From RGIG3528 sp045629005 (GTDB taxonomy: Bacteria; Bacillota; Clostridia; Lachnospirales; Lachnospiraceae): DNA of 64,000 bases. Within the stretch, counting starts at the first letter, position 1, and each line of letters opens with the position of its first letter. Of the stretch, positions 36,166-43,861 are shown in pieces. The notes beneath the pieces are model-generated. The model searched no databases. It was not told where the DNA came from and saw only the letters and a list, made by a program, of their open reading frames with translations. The position numbers and the translations under genes are program-made. Location: positions 186,001 through 250,000 of the forward strand of contig JAZQQJ010000081.1 of assembly GCA_045629005.1 (NCBI GenBank), in the 5' to 3' direction.

Positions 36166-37464
36166 TTACTTTTTGTTTTTAAGGAATTCGGGAATGTTTA
36201 TTCCGCCGTTCTTATCGGAAGCTGTAGAGTTTGAAGGAGCCGAGTAAGAACCGGAAACATTTGTCTGAGGCTTTACGGGACTTGTTAAAGTGCTCTGAGG
36301 CTGCTGAGTCTGAGGAGCCTGCTGAGTATTAAAGCTTCTGGGAGCCTCTGAAGTTCTGAATGTGCTCTGGCTGCCGGAGTTTCCGCGAAGGAAGCCGGGA
36401 ATTCTTGCTTCTGCAGGTCTCTGCGAAGGAGCTGCAGTTTCAGGTCTTGCAGTTCTGTTCTGCATGTATTTGTATCTGCTGTCGTCACGTGAGAACATTG
36501 AAGGTGTGGAAGAAGCCTTTGCCTCAATGCCTGTTGCAATAACAGTAATGGAAACACGATCCTGCATATTAAGATCTTCGATGGCACCGAAGATGATGTT
36601 TGCATCACGGTCTGCAATATCCTTAACCTTCTCTGCTGCTTCACGAACTTCGAAGAGAGTAATATCACCACAGAAGTTGATGAGGATATCCTTTGCACCA
36701 TCAATTGTTGTATCAAGAAGAGGGCTGTTGATTGCTTCTTCGATTGCCTTAAGGCACTTATCCTCACCGGAACCGTAACCGATACCGATATGAGCAATGC
36801 CTTTATCTTTCATAACCTTTGAAACATCGGCAAAGTCGAGGTTGATGATACCGTCTTTGTTCATAAGGTCTGTAACACCTTCAACAGACTGCTTAAGTAC
36901 CTCGTCAGCCATCTTAAATGCTTCTTTTACTGTTGTACGCTTGTCGACAATATCAAGAAGCTTTTCGTTGGGAATAACGATGAGTGTATCAACATTGTGA
37001 CGAATACGCTCAATGCCGCTGAGGGCATTGTCCATACGAACCTTACCTTCGAAAGAGAAAGGCTTGGTAACGATACCGATTGTAAGAATGCCCATTTCCT
37101 TGGCAATCTGCGCAACAACAGGTGCAGCACCTGTTCCTGTGCCGCCGCCCATACCGCATGTAACGAAAACCATGTCGGCACCGCGGATAACCTCGGTGAT
37201 TTCCTCACGGCTCTCTTCTGCACTCTTTTCACCTTTTTCGGGGTCGGCACCACAGCCAAGACCCTTTGTAAGCTTCTCACCAATCTGGATGCATGTTGAA
37301 GCTTTGCATCTGGAAAGCTGCTGCTTATCGGTATTTGCACAAACAAACTCAATGCCGCCAATCTTTTCATCTATCATTCTGTCAACAGCATTATTTCCTG
37401 CACCGCCGACACCTATAACGAGAATTCTCGCACTGTTTGAATTGTCACTTGTAATCTCAATCAA
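36166..37464 (-). CDS. ftsZ: Cell division protein FtsZ
   Basis: FtsZ is the tubulin-like GTPase of the division ring. The 432-residue protein has GGAGNN at 20-25, the tubulin signature GGGTGTG at 106-112, and NLDFADV in the T7 loop at 208-214. A Pro/Gln/Ser/Thr-rich linker starts near 318. The usual C-terminal peptide for FtsA/SepF/ZapA binding appears as NIPEFLKNKK at 423-432, and a second similar motif, RIPGFLRG, lies at 354-361. The start codon is TTG with GGAGGG 7 nt upstream. The gene has its own promoter behind ftsQ and is followed by a terminator. Confidence 0.98.
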   Translation of the reverse strand: MIEITSDNSNSARILVIGVGGAGNNAVDRMIDEKIGGIEFVCANTDKQQLSRCKASTCIQIGEKLTKGLGCGADPEKGEKSAEESREEITEVIRGADMVFVTCGMGGGTGTGAAPVVAQIAKEMGILTIGIVTKPFSFEGKVRMDNALSGIERIRHNVDTLIVIPNEKLLDIVDKRTTVKEAFKMADEVLKQSVEGVTDLMNKDGIINLDFADVSKVMKDKGIAHIGIGYGSGEDKCLKAIEEAINSPLLDTTIDGAKDILINFCGDITLFEVREAAEKVKDIADRDANIIFGAIEDLNMQDRVSITVIATGIEAKASSTPSMFSRDDSRYKYMQNRTARPETAAPSQRPAEARIPGFLRGNSGSQSTFRTSEAPRSFNTQQAPQTQQPQSTLTSPVKPQTNVSGSYSAPSNSTASDKNGGINIPEFLKNKK

Positions 37465-37498
37465 AGGTATTCCCTCCTAAATCTATTGCTATAAAAAC

Positions 37499-37512
37499 CA
37501 CAATATATTGTG
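37499..37512. promoter_or_regulatory. 14-bp perfect palindrome in the ftsZ leader
   Basis: CACAATATATTGTG is a perfect palindrome about 35 nt upstream of the ftsZ start and about 40 nt downstream of the predicted transcription start. It could be a dimeric protein-binding site or a small RNA stem; no known operator was recognised. Confidence 0.4.
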
Positions 37513-37546
37513 TTATAAATATATTTGCCCACTCAAACTATTGTTT

Positions 37547-37575
37547 ATAATATATTTTATCCACTAATAAATCAA
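37547..37575 (-). promoter_or_regulatory. Sigma-A-type promoter of ftsZ
   Basis: On the minus strand TTGATT (37570-37575) is 17 nt from TATTAT (37547-37552), about 85 nt upstream of the start codon, in a 153-nt AT-rich gap between ftsQ and ftsZ. Confidence 0.6.
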
Positions 37576-37617
37576 GTGTTTTTTTACAAAAAAGTATCTT
37601 ATTATTAACATTTAAAA

Positions 37618-38349
37618 TTAATTGTCGATATGTTTAAGGATAATCTCGCGTTTTTCGTCATTGTAGTTCCGTAAGTCGATAACGCCACCTATTTTCGAAG
37701 CCTCTTCTATGACTCCGGAAAGAGCAGTAATCTGGGAATCATACTTGTCCCTCGCACCAAGAAGAATTTCAAGGTTTTCAGAATACAAAGTAACTTCCTG
37801 GGTATCTCCGAATTCAATCTTCGACACGGATATGTCATATTTTCTGAGCATCTGAATAATTTCCAGAACGACATCAAACACATTTTTCTTCGGAACTTTA
37901 AGCTTGTTGAAAACGATAATTTCGTCAAATTCAAGCCCGGTTACAATCGGTATATTTTCAGGCTGTACGGAACTGCTTCCGAGAACAATCCCGTCCTTGT
38001 CAAAGGTGAAGAAATTCCCCATAACCTTTACGCAGCCTATCGGCCCCGTTTCGTAAACCTTGAAGGAAACCGTATTTTTATCCTTGATTTCGACGTAGTA
38101 CACATCTATGTACGGAATCGAATCATGAGCCTTGTTCGCCTCTCGGAGGCGGAAAAGATACGTGTTCTTAAAAACACCGTCCATACCGGCTCTTTCAAGA
38201 AATTCTTCTTCGCTGTATTGTGTAAGTCCGCTGATTGTAACATTCTCAGCCATTGTCTCAGAGTAAAGGATGAGCAACGCGGCGAAAGCAAAAACTAAAA
38301 TAATAAGCCCAATCGGTATTTTAAACTTCTTCTCGTTTTCTTCCGTCAT
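37618..38349 (-). CDS. ftsQ: Cell division protein FtsQ/DivIB
   Basis: DivIB/FtsQ bridges FtsL, FtsB and the septal synthase. The 243-residue protein has a short cytoplasmic N-terminus, one membrane helix (about 12-30) and an external POTRA domain (about 36-105, beginning NVTISGLTQYSEEEF), followed by a beta domain. Sequence conservation in this family is low, so topology and position after ftsW decide the call. It overlaps ftsW by 4 nt. Confidence 0.85.
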   Translation of the reverse strand: MTEENEKKFKIPIGLIILVFAFAALLILYSETMAENVTISGLTQYSEEEFLERAGMDGVFKNTYLFRLREANKAHDSIPYIDVYYVEIKDKNTVSFKVYETGPIGCVKVMGNFFTFDKDGIVLGSSSVQPENIPIVTGLEFDEIIVFNKLKVPKKNVFDVVLEIIQMLRKYDISVSKIEFGDTQEVTLYSENLEILLGARDKYDSQITALSGVIEEASKIGGVIDLRNYNDEKREIILKHIDN

Positions 38350-39617
38350 GACTGTACACGGCTTTCTCTCTCGGGAGACTTCAGAAACCTTGTGAAGTCC
38401 GGATTACCGATATTATACGAAACCGAAAGCACCATTCCGATTTCGCAAAGCAACAGTACAAGAGACGTACCGCCATAGCTTATGAACGGAAGTGCAATAC
38501 CTGTTGCGGGAACGGTGTTTGTTACAACCGCAATGTTAAGAATAAGCTGAAGTGAAATGTGAGCGAATACACCGACACATAAAAGACTTCCGAAAAGATC
38601 CGGTGCATTGACAGCAACAACAAAAATTCTCCAAAGAAGCAATATGTAAAGAAGTATAATTAAAATTGCTCCGACAAGACCAAGCTCTTCGCATATAATC
38701 GAGAAAATCATATCGTTATGCGACTCGGGGACAAATCCAAGCTTCATTGAGCTTTGACCAAGACCTTTTCCCATAAATCCGCCGGATGAAATGGCATAAA
38801 GGCCACGTCTTATCTGATAAGCCTTTTCACTCGTATCAACATTAAGCCATGCCTCAATTCTCGCCTCACGGAAGCCTTCACCAAAATATATGTATAACGC
38901 TCCGGCTGCTGCACCGATTACGCAGAAAGCAATAAAGAACCAATACTTCTTACTTGCGACAAAGCAAATGATAAAGAAAATGCCGGCGATTACAAGCGCA
39001 GTACTGAAGTCTTCAGCAGCGACAAGCAGAATCAGCGGAATTGCATATATAGTCGCTCTGATAAAGCCGCCGACGTAATTAAGTGCCTTGGGTGCTATGG
39101 ATGCAAGAAAAGCCATGAAAACAATCATACCGATTTTAGTTAGTTCAGAAGGCTGAAACTGTCCGATCTTCGGTATCTCAATCCATCTTCTTGCTCCGTT
39201 TCTGACAACACCTATTCCCGGAATAAGCGTTATAATCTGAAGGCACAGGCATAGAACATAAAGCAGATAAACAGCCCTGAATTTTATTCCTGATTTTCTT
39301 CTGTTTGTCGATTGCTCAGAATCAGCGTTATATGCCCTGCTTTTTGTATCTGCCTGTCCTGATACGGGCATTATATAAAGCGGGTAAGGTATACGTGAAA
39401 TAATAAGCATTACAACAATTCCGAAGGCACCAAAGGCAGCCTGCCTCTTTAAGTAATAAAGTCCGTCGGACATTTTAAGAGTGGCCGAATATGAACTCGA
39501 AGAATAAATAAAAACAAGGCCGAGAACGACAAACAAAACAGTCAGAAACAAAAGGCTGTAATCGTAAGCATTCTCTCTCTTTCTTTTATTTTCGGTTGTA
39601 GCATTTTCTCGAACCAT
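38346..39617 (-). CDS. ftsW: FtsW/SpoVE-type peptidoglycan polymerase (SEDS)
   Basis: A SEDS glycosyltransferase that polymerises lipid II together with its partner class B PBP. The 423-residue membrane protein has about ten helices and the family motifs RWIEIPKIGQFQPSEL, AAEDFSTALVIAG, PESHNDMIFSIICEELG and a final PFISYGGTSLVLLL. It abuts the PBP gene, its cognate partner (1-nt overlap). FtsW and sporulation SpoVE cannot be told apart from sequence alone. Confidence 0.93.
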   Translation of the reverse strand: MVRENATTENKRKRENAYDYSLLFLTVLFVVLGLVFIYSSSSYSATLKMSDGLYYLKRQAAFGAFGIVVMLIISRIPYPLYIMPVSGQADTKSRAYNADSEQSTNRRKSGIKFRAVYLLYVLCLCLQIITLIPGIGVVRNGARRWIEIPKIGQFQPSELTKIGMIVFMAFLASIAPKALNYVGGFIRATIYAIPLILLVAAEDFSTALVIAGIFFIICFVASKKYWFFIAFCVIGAAAGALYIYFGEGFREARIEAWLNVDTSEKAYQIRRGLYAISSGGFMGKGLGQSSMKLGFVPESHNDMIFSIICEELGLVGAILIILLYILLLWRIFVVAVNAPDLFGSLLCVGVFAHISLQLILNIAVVTNTVPATGIALPFISYGGTSLVLLLCEIGMVLSVSYNIGNPDFTRFLKSPERESRVQS

Positions 39618-41590
39618 TATTCAGTAATTTCTCCAAAAACATTCGGTGAAGCTTCATCCTCTGCAGGATCATAATCCGGATTATCCTCATCAAAGAGAAG
39701 GTCCTCATCCATGATAATGTTAAGATGGTAATTTATCTCGCCCTCCGGATATACGCCAAGGAAAGGAAGGCATCTGTCGGCAATATCATTAAAAATCCCG
39801 ATTGCAGTATTGGATGACATTGCCATTTCTTCGTTCTGACATTCATCTACTACAACATAGATGATGTAGCACTTATCCGCCGACTCAATAAAACCGAGGA
39901 AGGATACAATATATTTTTCAGCATCTCTGGGAAGCTTCTGGCTCGTTCCTGTCTTTCCGCCTATGCGATAACCTTCAAGATTGGCCTGTTTTCCCGTTCC
40001 GTCAGAAACTGTAAGGTAAAGAGCTTCTTTAAGGAAATTGCTCGTTGACTCTGAAGTTGTTTTATTAACTATGAGAGGCTCATTCTTTTGAATTGTAGCC
40101 CCTGATGTATTTTGAATTCTTTTTACGATATGAGGCTCATAATATGTTCCGCCATTAATAAGAGCACAGAAGGATGAAGCCATCTGAATCATTGTCGTGG
40201 TAAAGCCCTGTCCAAAAGAGCTTGTTGCAAGCTCTGTAGGGTTAAGTTCGGAAACAGAGAAAATCCTTCCTTCTGCTTCACCGGGCAGATCGATGCCGGT
40301 TAATGAACCGATGCAATAATCCTGCTGATACTGGTTAAATACCGCTCCGCCCTCCTTTGCCGCAATCTGCATGAGCGCATCATTGCATGAAAGCATAATC
40401 GACTGGGCAAGGGATATCTCGCCGTGGCCTCTTTTGTTTGAACATTTGATTCTGATGTCCCCTGCAAAATCCTCATGACCGTCACATACAAATCGGTCAT
40501 TAACGGAAATTATGCTTTCCTCGAGACCCGCTGCAACGGTAAAGGGCTTGTAAATCGAACCCGGTTCATAGGCATCGCTTATACAGAAATTTCTCCACAG
40601 TTTGAAAAGCTCATTGCTCAGTTCTTCGGAAGACATCGCATTGATTTCATCTTCACGGTAAAATTCAGAAAGATCCCTGGGATTATTCAGATTGTAGCTG
40701 TAGTTTGACTGCATACCAAGAACCTCACCGTTATTGGCATCCATAACTATTGCAGCACAATTGAGAGCACCGTATTCATCAAGAAAACCTTCGACACATT
40801 CCTGTAGAATTCGCTGAACATTTATATCAATGGTTGTAACAACATTATTGCCGTTTTCAGGCGGATTGACCGTTTCAACAATGTTAAGCTCAGTATCGTA
40901 ATAGGCGTATGTTCTTCCGCTTTTTCCGCAAAGTACATCGTTGTAGTATTGTTCTACACCATAAGAACCTGTGTCGTAATATTGTGTAAAACCTACAATG
41001 TGGCTTGCAAGTTCGCCGTAAGGATAAACCCTCTTATACTCATCTTCAAACCATACACCCTTTTTGTTTTTAATATAGTCCTTTACGTCATCATCGATAG
41101 ACATACCGTCAACGAAATCATAAAAAGCATTTCTGTCATCAAAGCTGAGCCCGGTTTTTAAGATGATATAACGATTTCTGTCGCTCGATTCTTTTTCCTT
41201 ATTTGTGTTGATTTTTTCACGTAGATCAGCTTCATCAACAGCAAAAACCTTAACAAGTGCATCAATGGTTGGATCGACGCTTTTTTCGTTATAAAGAACA
41301 ACAGATGTATCAAGAATAAGTCTGTAGTAAAGCTCACTTGTAGCAAGAACCTGACCGTTCCTGTCAAGGATATCTCCTCTTTTGCTCTGCACCTCAGAAG
41401 AGACATAGCTTCTAAGCTCAAGAGCATTTTTTTCGTACTTATCGGTCGAAGCCAGATAGAAAAGGCGAACCATAAGTACAACACATATTCCCAATATAAC
41501 ACAAAAAACAAGCAAAAACTTTGCTTGCATTTTGCTTGTGAATCTTTTCAGATTCGATTTATGTTTTTTTGTCTTAACCTGGTCTTCCAT
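39617..41590 (-). CDS. Class B penicillin-binding protein (FtsI/PbpB-like transpeptidase)
   Basis: A septal cross-linking transpeptidase. The 657-residue protein has a membrane anchor at about 24-47, a dimerisation domain with RGDILDRNGQVLAT (71-84), and a transpeptidase domain with the nucleophile motif SIYK (Ser345), SCN at 401-403 and KTGTS at 546-550. The tail is acidic (DEDNPDYDPAEDE) and has no PASTA repeats, unlike typical SpoVD or pneumococcal PBP2x. It lies between ftsL and ftsW. Confidence 0.92.
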   Translation of the reverse strand: MEDQVKTKKHKSNLKRFTSKMQAKFLLVFCVILGICVVLMVRLFYLASTDKYEKNALELRSYVSSEVQSKRGDILDRNGQVLATSELYYRLILDTSVVLYNEKSVDPTIDALVKVFAVDEADLREKINTNKEKESSDRNRYIILKTGLSFDDRNAFYDFVDGMSIDDDVKDYIKNKKGVWFEDEYKRVYPYGELASHIVGFTQYYDTGSYGVEQYYNDVLCGKSGRTYAYYDTELNIVETVNPPENGNNVVTTIDINVQRILQECVEGFLDEYGALNCAAIVMDANNGEVLGMQSNYSYNLNNPRDLSEFYREDEINAMSSEELSNELFKLWRNFCISDAYEPGSIYKPFTVAAGLEESIISVNDRFVCDGHEDFAGDIRIKCSNKRGHGEISLAQSIMLSCNDALMQIAAKEGGAVFNQYQQDYCIGSLTGIDLPGEAEGRIFSVSELNPTELATSSFGQGFTTTMIQMASSFCALINGGTYYEPHIVKRIQNTSGATIQKNEPLIVNKTTSESTSNFLKEALYLTVSDGTGKQANLEGYRIGGKTGTSQKLPRDAEKYIVSFLGFIESADKCYIIYVVVDECQNEEMAMSSNTAIGIFNDIADRCLPFLGVYPEGEINYHLNIIMDEDLLFDEDNPDYDPAEDEASPNVFGEITE

Positions 41591-41599
41591 CAGAATTTT

Positions 41600-42112
41600 C
41601 TATTTAGATGGGATATCGCCGTACTGTCTGTAGTATCCTTCATCACCGGATGAGTAAAAAATCACTTCGTTGTTGTTGGGATAAACCATTCCGAGCGAAC
41701 CCACTGCTGTATTATAAATATATTCAAGATCGGGAGCTGTTGCATCAAGAGAAAGCTCAAATGCTTCATTTTCTCTGGCCGCATCATCAAGTGTTGCTTC
41801 GAGTGCTCCGATTTGCTTGTCCAATTGTACAATATCGGCCTGTAATTGTAAATAAGTAATACAGATATACAAAGTTGCTACAATTGCCGTCGCAAGAAAA
41901 ACCATGGAAATAAAATCTATTCCTCTTCCAACTCTCGGCTTAACCTTTGCCTCGACGTCCTTATCGGGAACAAAAGTCCTAATGTGAGACTTGGAAGGTC
42001 TCTCGACTCTTTGGGGCGCAGTTTTAAGAACCGCACTGCCGTTTTCGCGGGTCGGTCTCTTAAAATAGTCCCAATCAATATCCAGTTCGTTGTTTCTAAC
42101 TGTTTCAGCCAT
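41600..42112 (-). CDS. ftsL: FtsL-like division protein
   Basis: A 170-residue single-pass protein with a ~65-residue cytoplasmic region, one membrane helix (about 66-88) and an extracellular heptad-like segment (about 88-120) rich in Leu, Asp and Glu, ending with TAVGSLGMVYPNNNEVIFY, a pattern common to Clostridial FtsL/septum-formation initiators. Sequence similarity in the family is weak, so the call depends on topology and on lying between rsmH and the PBP gene. Confidence 0.82.
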   Translation of the reverse strand: MAETVRNNELDIDWDYFKRPTRENGSAVLKTAPQRVERPSKSHIRTFVPDKDVEAKVKPRVGRGIDFISMVFLATAIVATLYICITYLQLQADIVQLDKQIGALEATLDDAARENEAFELSLDATAPDLEYIYNTAVGSLGMVYPNNNEVIFYSSGDEGYYRQYGDIPSK

Positions 42113-42136
42113 AATAGCACCTATATAAATATAATA

Positions 42137-43072
42137 TTACGTTCTTTCAAATATACGAAGCTTTGCACTCTTCGATCTGGAATTCTCTGAAAGTTCGGTT
42201 TCAGAAGGAAGAATGGGTTTGTTCGTAATAACCTTTCCCTTGCTCTTCTTTCCGCAAACGCAGACAGGAAAGCTCGGAGGACATGTGCACGGATTCTCGT
42301 TCTTTTTGAATGCAGATTTTACTATTCTGTCTTCCAGCGAATGGAAGGTAATGATGCAAAGCCGTCCGCCCGGCTCAAGGAGATCTATCATTGAATCAAT
42401 GGAGTTCTGAAGAACTTCAAGTTCTCTGTTCAGTTCAATTCGGATAGCCTGGAAAGTTTTCTTTGCGGGATGTCCGCCTGCCATTCTGACCTTTGCGGGA
42501 ATTGCAGCCTTAATCGCTTCAACGAGTTCAAACGTTGTTTCAATGGGCTTCTCGCTTCTCATTCTTACGATGTGCTTTGCGATGTTCTTTGCAAACTGAT
42601 CCTCACCGTAATCTCTGATTATTCTGAAAAGCTCGGCTTCGGAATATGTATTAACAATATCCTTTGCCGTTCTTTCGCTTCGGTCATCCATACGCATATC
42701 AAGAGGTGCATCATTGTGATAAGAGAAGCCTCTTTCAACGGTATCAAGCTGGTATGAGGAAACACCGAGGTCAAGGAGAATGCCTGATACGTGTTCAATT
42801 CCGAGATTATGAATTTCTTCTGCCATATTCTCGTAATTGTTGCGGATAATGGTTACATTTGAAAATGCAGAAAGTCGCTCTCCTGCTGCTTTTACGGCAT
42901 CAGCATCCTGATCGATTCCGATAAACCTTCCGGTGCCGTTAAGCTTTCCGCACACAACGCTTGCGTGTCCTGCACCGCCAAGCGTACCATCAACATATAT
43001 TCCGTTTTCTCTGACATTTAGTCCGTCAACAGTCTCATTAAGCATGACGGAATAATGTTTAAATTCAGGCAT
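42137..43072 (-). CDS. rsmH: 16S rRNA (cytosine-1402-N4) methyltransferase RsmH
   Basis: RsmH methylates N4 of C1402 in 16S rRNA. The 311-residue protein begins with HYSVMLNETVDGL and has the SAM motif VDGTLGGAGHA, GIDQDADAV, LLDLGVSSYQLD, RGFSYHNDAPLDMRMD and a C-terminal ITFHSLEDRIVK, all diagnostic. It lies 14 nt after mraZ, the universal mraZ-rsmH order. Confidence 0.97.
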   Translation of the reverse strand: MPEFKHYSVMLNETVDGLNVRENGIYVDGTLGGAGHASVVCGKLNGTGRFIGIDQDADAVKAAGERLSAFSNVTIIRNNYENMAEEIHNLGIEHVSGILLDLGVSSYQLDTVERGFSYHNDAPLDMRMDDRSERTAKDIVNTYSEAELFRIIRDYGEDQFAKNIAKHIVRMRSEKPIETTFELVEAIKAAIPAKVRMAGGHPAKKTFQAIRIELNRELEVLQNSIDSMIDLLEPGGRLCIITFHSLEDRIVKSAFKKNENPCTCPPSFPVCVCGKKSKGKVITNKPILPSETELSENSRSKSAKLRIFERT

Positions 43073-43086
43073 CTTCTGTCCTCTCG

Positions 43087-43530
43087 TTAAATCATGAGGT
43101 CGGCATTTTCCTCAAGCATACGGTCAATGTCTTCGAGTTTCAGATTGTTTTCATAAGTTTCTTTGCTCCAAACCTCGATTTTATCTCCCATACCAATGGA
43201 AATAATATCTTTATTTATACCGGCCTGCTCACGGAGCTTTTGTGGAATCATTATTCTGCCTTGCTTATCAGGCTCGCACTCGGCAGCATTTGACATGAAG
43301 AATCTGACAAGGTTTCTTGCGTTTCGGTTGGCGGGCAGCTTCATCAATTTTTCTGCGAATTCCTGCCATTTCTTCGCAGGATAAATGAGAAGACACCCAT
43401 CCGTGCTTTGTGTAATGACAACCGTTTTGTTTTCCTCGGAGTCATAGAGCCCGCTGCGCAGCTTGTTCGGGATGATTATTCTGTTTTTTTCGTCGAGTGA
43501 ATGCTCGTATTCACTCATAAACATGTTCAT
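43087..43530 (-). CDS. mraZ: Transcriptional regulator MraZ
   Basis: MraZ is an AbrB-like DNA-binding protein that represses its own division/cell wall operon. The 147-residue protein has two tandem swapped-hairpin repeats: FMSEYEHSLDEKNRIIIPNKLR at the N-terminus and AAECEPDKQGRIMIPQKLREQAG near residue 85. GGGAG lies 9 nt before the ATG. Five direct repeats matching the MraZ box overlap its promoter just upstream, which strongly suggests autoregulation. Confidence 0.96.
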   Translation of the reverse strand: MNMFMSEYEHSLDEKNRIIIPNKLRSGLYDSEENKTVVITQSTDGCLLIYPAKKWQEFAEKLMKLPANRNARNLVRFFMSNAAECEPDKQGRIMIPQKLREQAGINKDIISIGMGDKIEVWSKETYENNLKLEDIDRMLEENADLMI

Positions 43531-43547
43531 AATTATCTGCTCCCGTT

Positions 43548-43592
43548 CTCCACTTTACACCATTTCACTCCCCTCGCCACCATTTTACACCA
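43548..43592 (-). promoter_or_regulatory. MraZ operator: five direct repeats at 10-bp spacing
   Basis: On the minus strand TGGTG (43588-43592), TGGTG (43578-43582), GGGAG (43568-43572), TGGTG (43558-43562) and TGGAG (43548-43552) recur exactly every 10 bp. MraZ is known to bind arrays of TGGDG-N5 repeats upstream of its gene. The array covers the start site and reaches the -10 box, as expected for a repressor. Confidence 0.85.
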
Positions 43593-43610
43593 CAACGAAC
43601 ATTTTTTCAA
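43582..43610 (-). promoter_or_regulatory. Sigma-A-type promoter of the mraZ division operon
   Basis: On the minus strand TTGAAA (43605-43610) lies 17 nt from TAAAAT (43582-43587). The first MraZ box falls in the spacer and the second begins at the end of the -10 box, so bound MraZ would block RNA polymerase. Confidence 0.78.
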
Positions 43611-43653
43611 GCATATTTCGAGTGAATATTTATAAAAAAAAAGTAACGAAAAG

Positions 43654-43742
43654 CCCATCTCGTGAGCAAGGCTCACTCGATGTTAGGGCGCTCATAACCC
43701 CATCTCGTGAGCTTAGCTCACTCGATGTGCGGGCGCTCATAA
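43654..43742. repeat. Two tandem 45-bp palindromic repeats
   Basis: Two head-to-tail units start with CCCATCTCGTGAGC at 43654 and 43699. Each holds an imperfect palindrome, CATCTCGTGAGC-N3-GCTCACTCGATG, with loop AAG in the first and TTA in the second, followed by GGGCGCTCATAA. The period of 45 bp is a multiple of three. The units lie upstream of the mraZ promoter and downstream of the ychF terminator, with no gene in them. They resemble short dispersed palindromic elements rather than CRISPR. Confidence 0.8.
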
Positions 43743-43853
43743 CCCAATAGCCACTGGCGTGGCTTATACGAAAAAAAGGCCTGCCCACAAGTAAAACTTG
43801 CGGCAGGCATTTAATTTTCGTATAAACGCCGTCTGCGACGGCTATTGGGTTAT
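43739..43853. repeat. 115-bp inverted repeat enclosing the ychF terminator
   Basis: ATAACCCAATAGCC (43739-43752) is the exact reverse complement of GGCTATTGGGTTAT (43840-43853). Inside, TTATACGAAAA (43764-43774) pairs with TTTTCGTATAA (43815-43825). Each outer arm also contains its own hairpin, GCCAC-TGGC-GTGGC at 43750-43763 and GCCGTC-TGC-GACGGC at 43828-43842. The ychF terminator lies in the centre. The layout resembles a small non-coding mobile or structured element. Confidence 0.7.
43779..43808 (-). terminator. Terminator of the asnS-ychF unit
   Basis: GCCTGCC-x-CAAGT-type stem: on the minus strand GCCTGCCGCAAGT pairs with ACTTGTGGGCAGGC with one mismatch, followed by CTTTTTTT. It is a strong intrinsic terminator placed 54 nt after the ychF stop. 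Confidence 0.92.
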
Positions 43854-43861
43854 TCGCTTGG

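Noticed and set aside
39617..41590. Assignment of the PBP as SpoVD
   Set aside because: No PASTA domain follows the transpeptidase domain and no sporulation gene is nearby, so a general class B septal PBP is the safer call.
43654..43742. Possible CRISPR array
   Set aside because: Only two contiguous units, no unique spacers between identical repeats and no cas genes in the window.
43463..43750. Plus-strand open frame of 95 codons ending in two 15-residue repeats
   Set aside because: Its first part is antisense to mraZ and its promoter, and the rest is translated 45-bp palindromic repeats. No ribosome-binding site or protein-like composition supports it.
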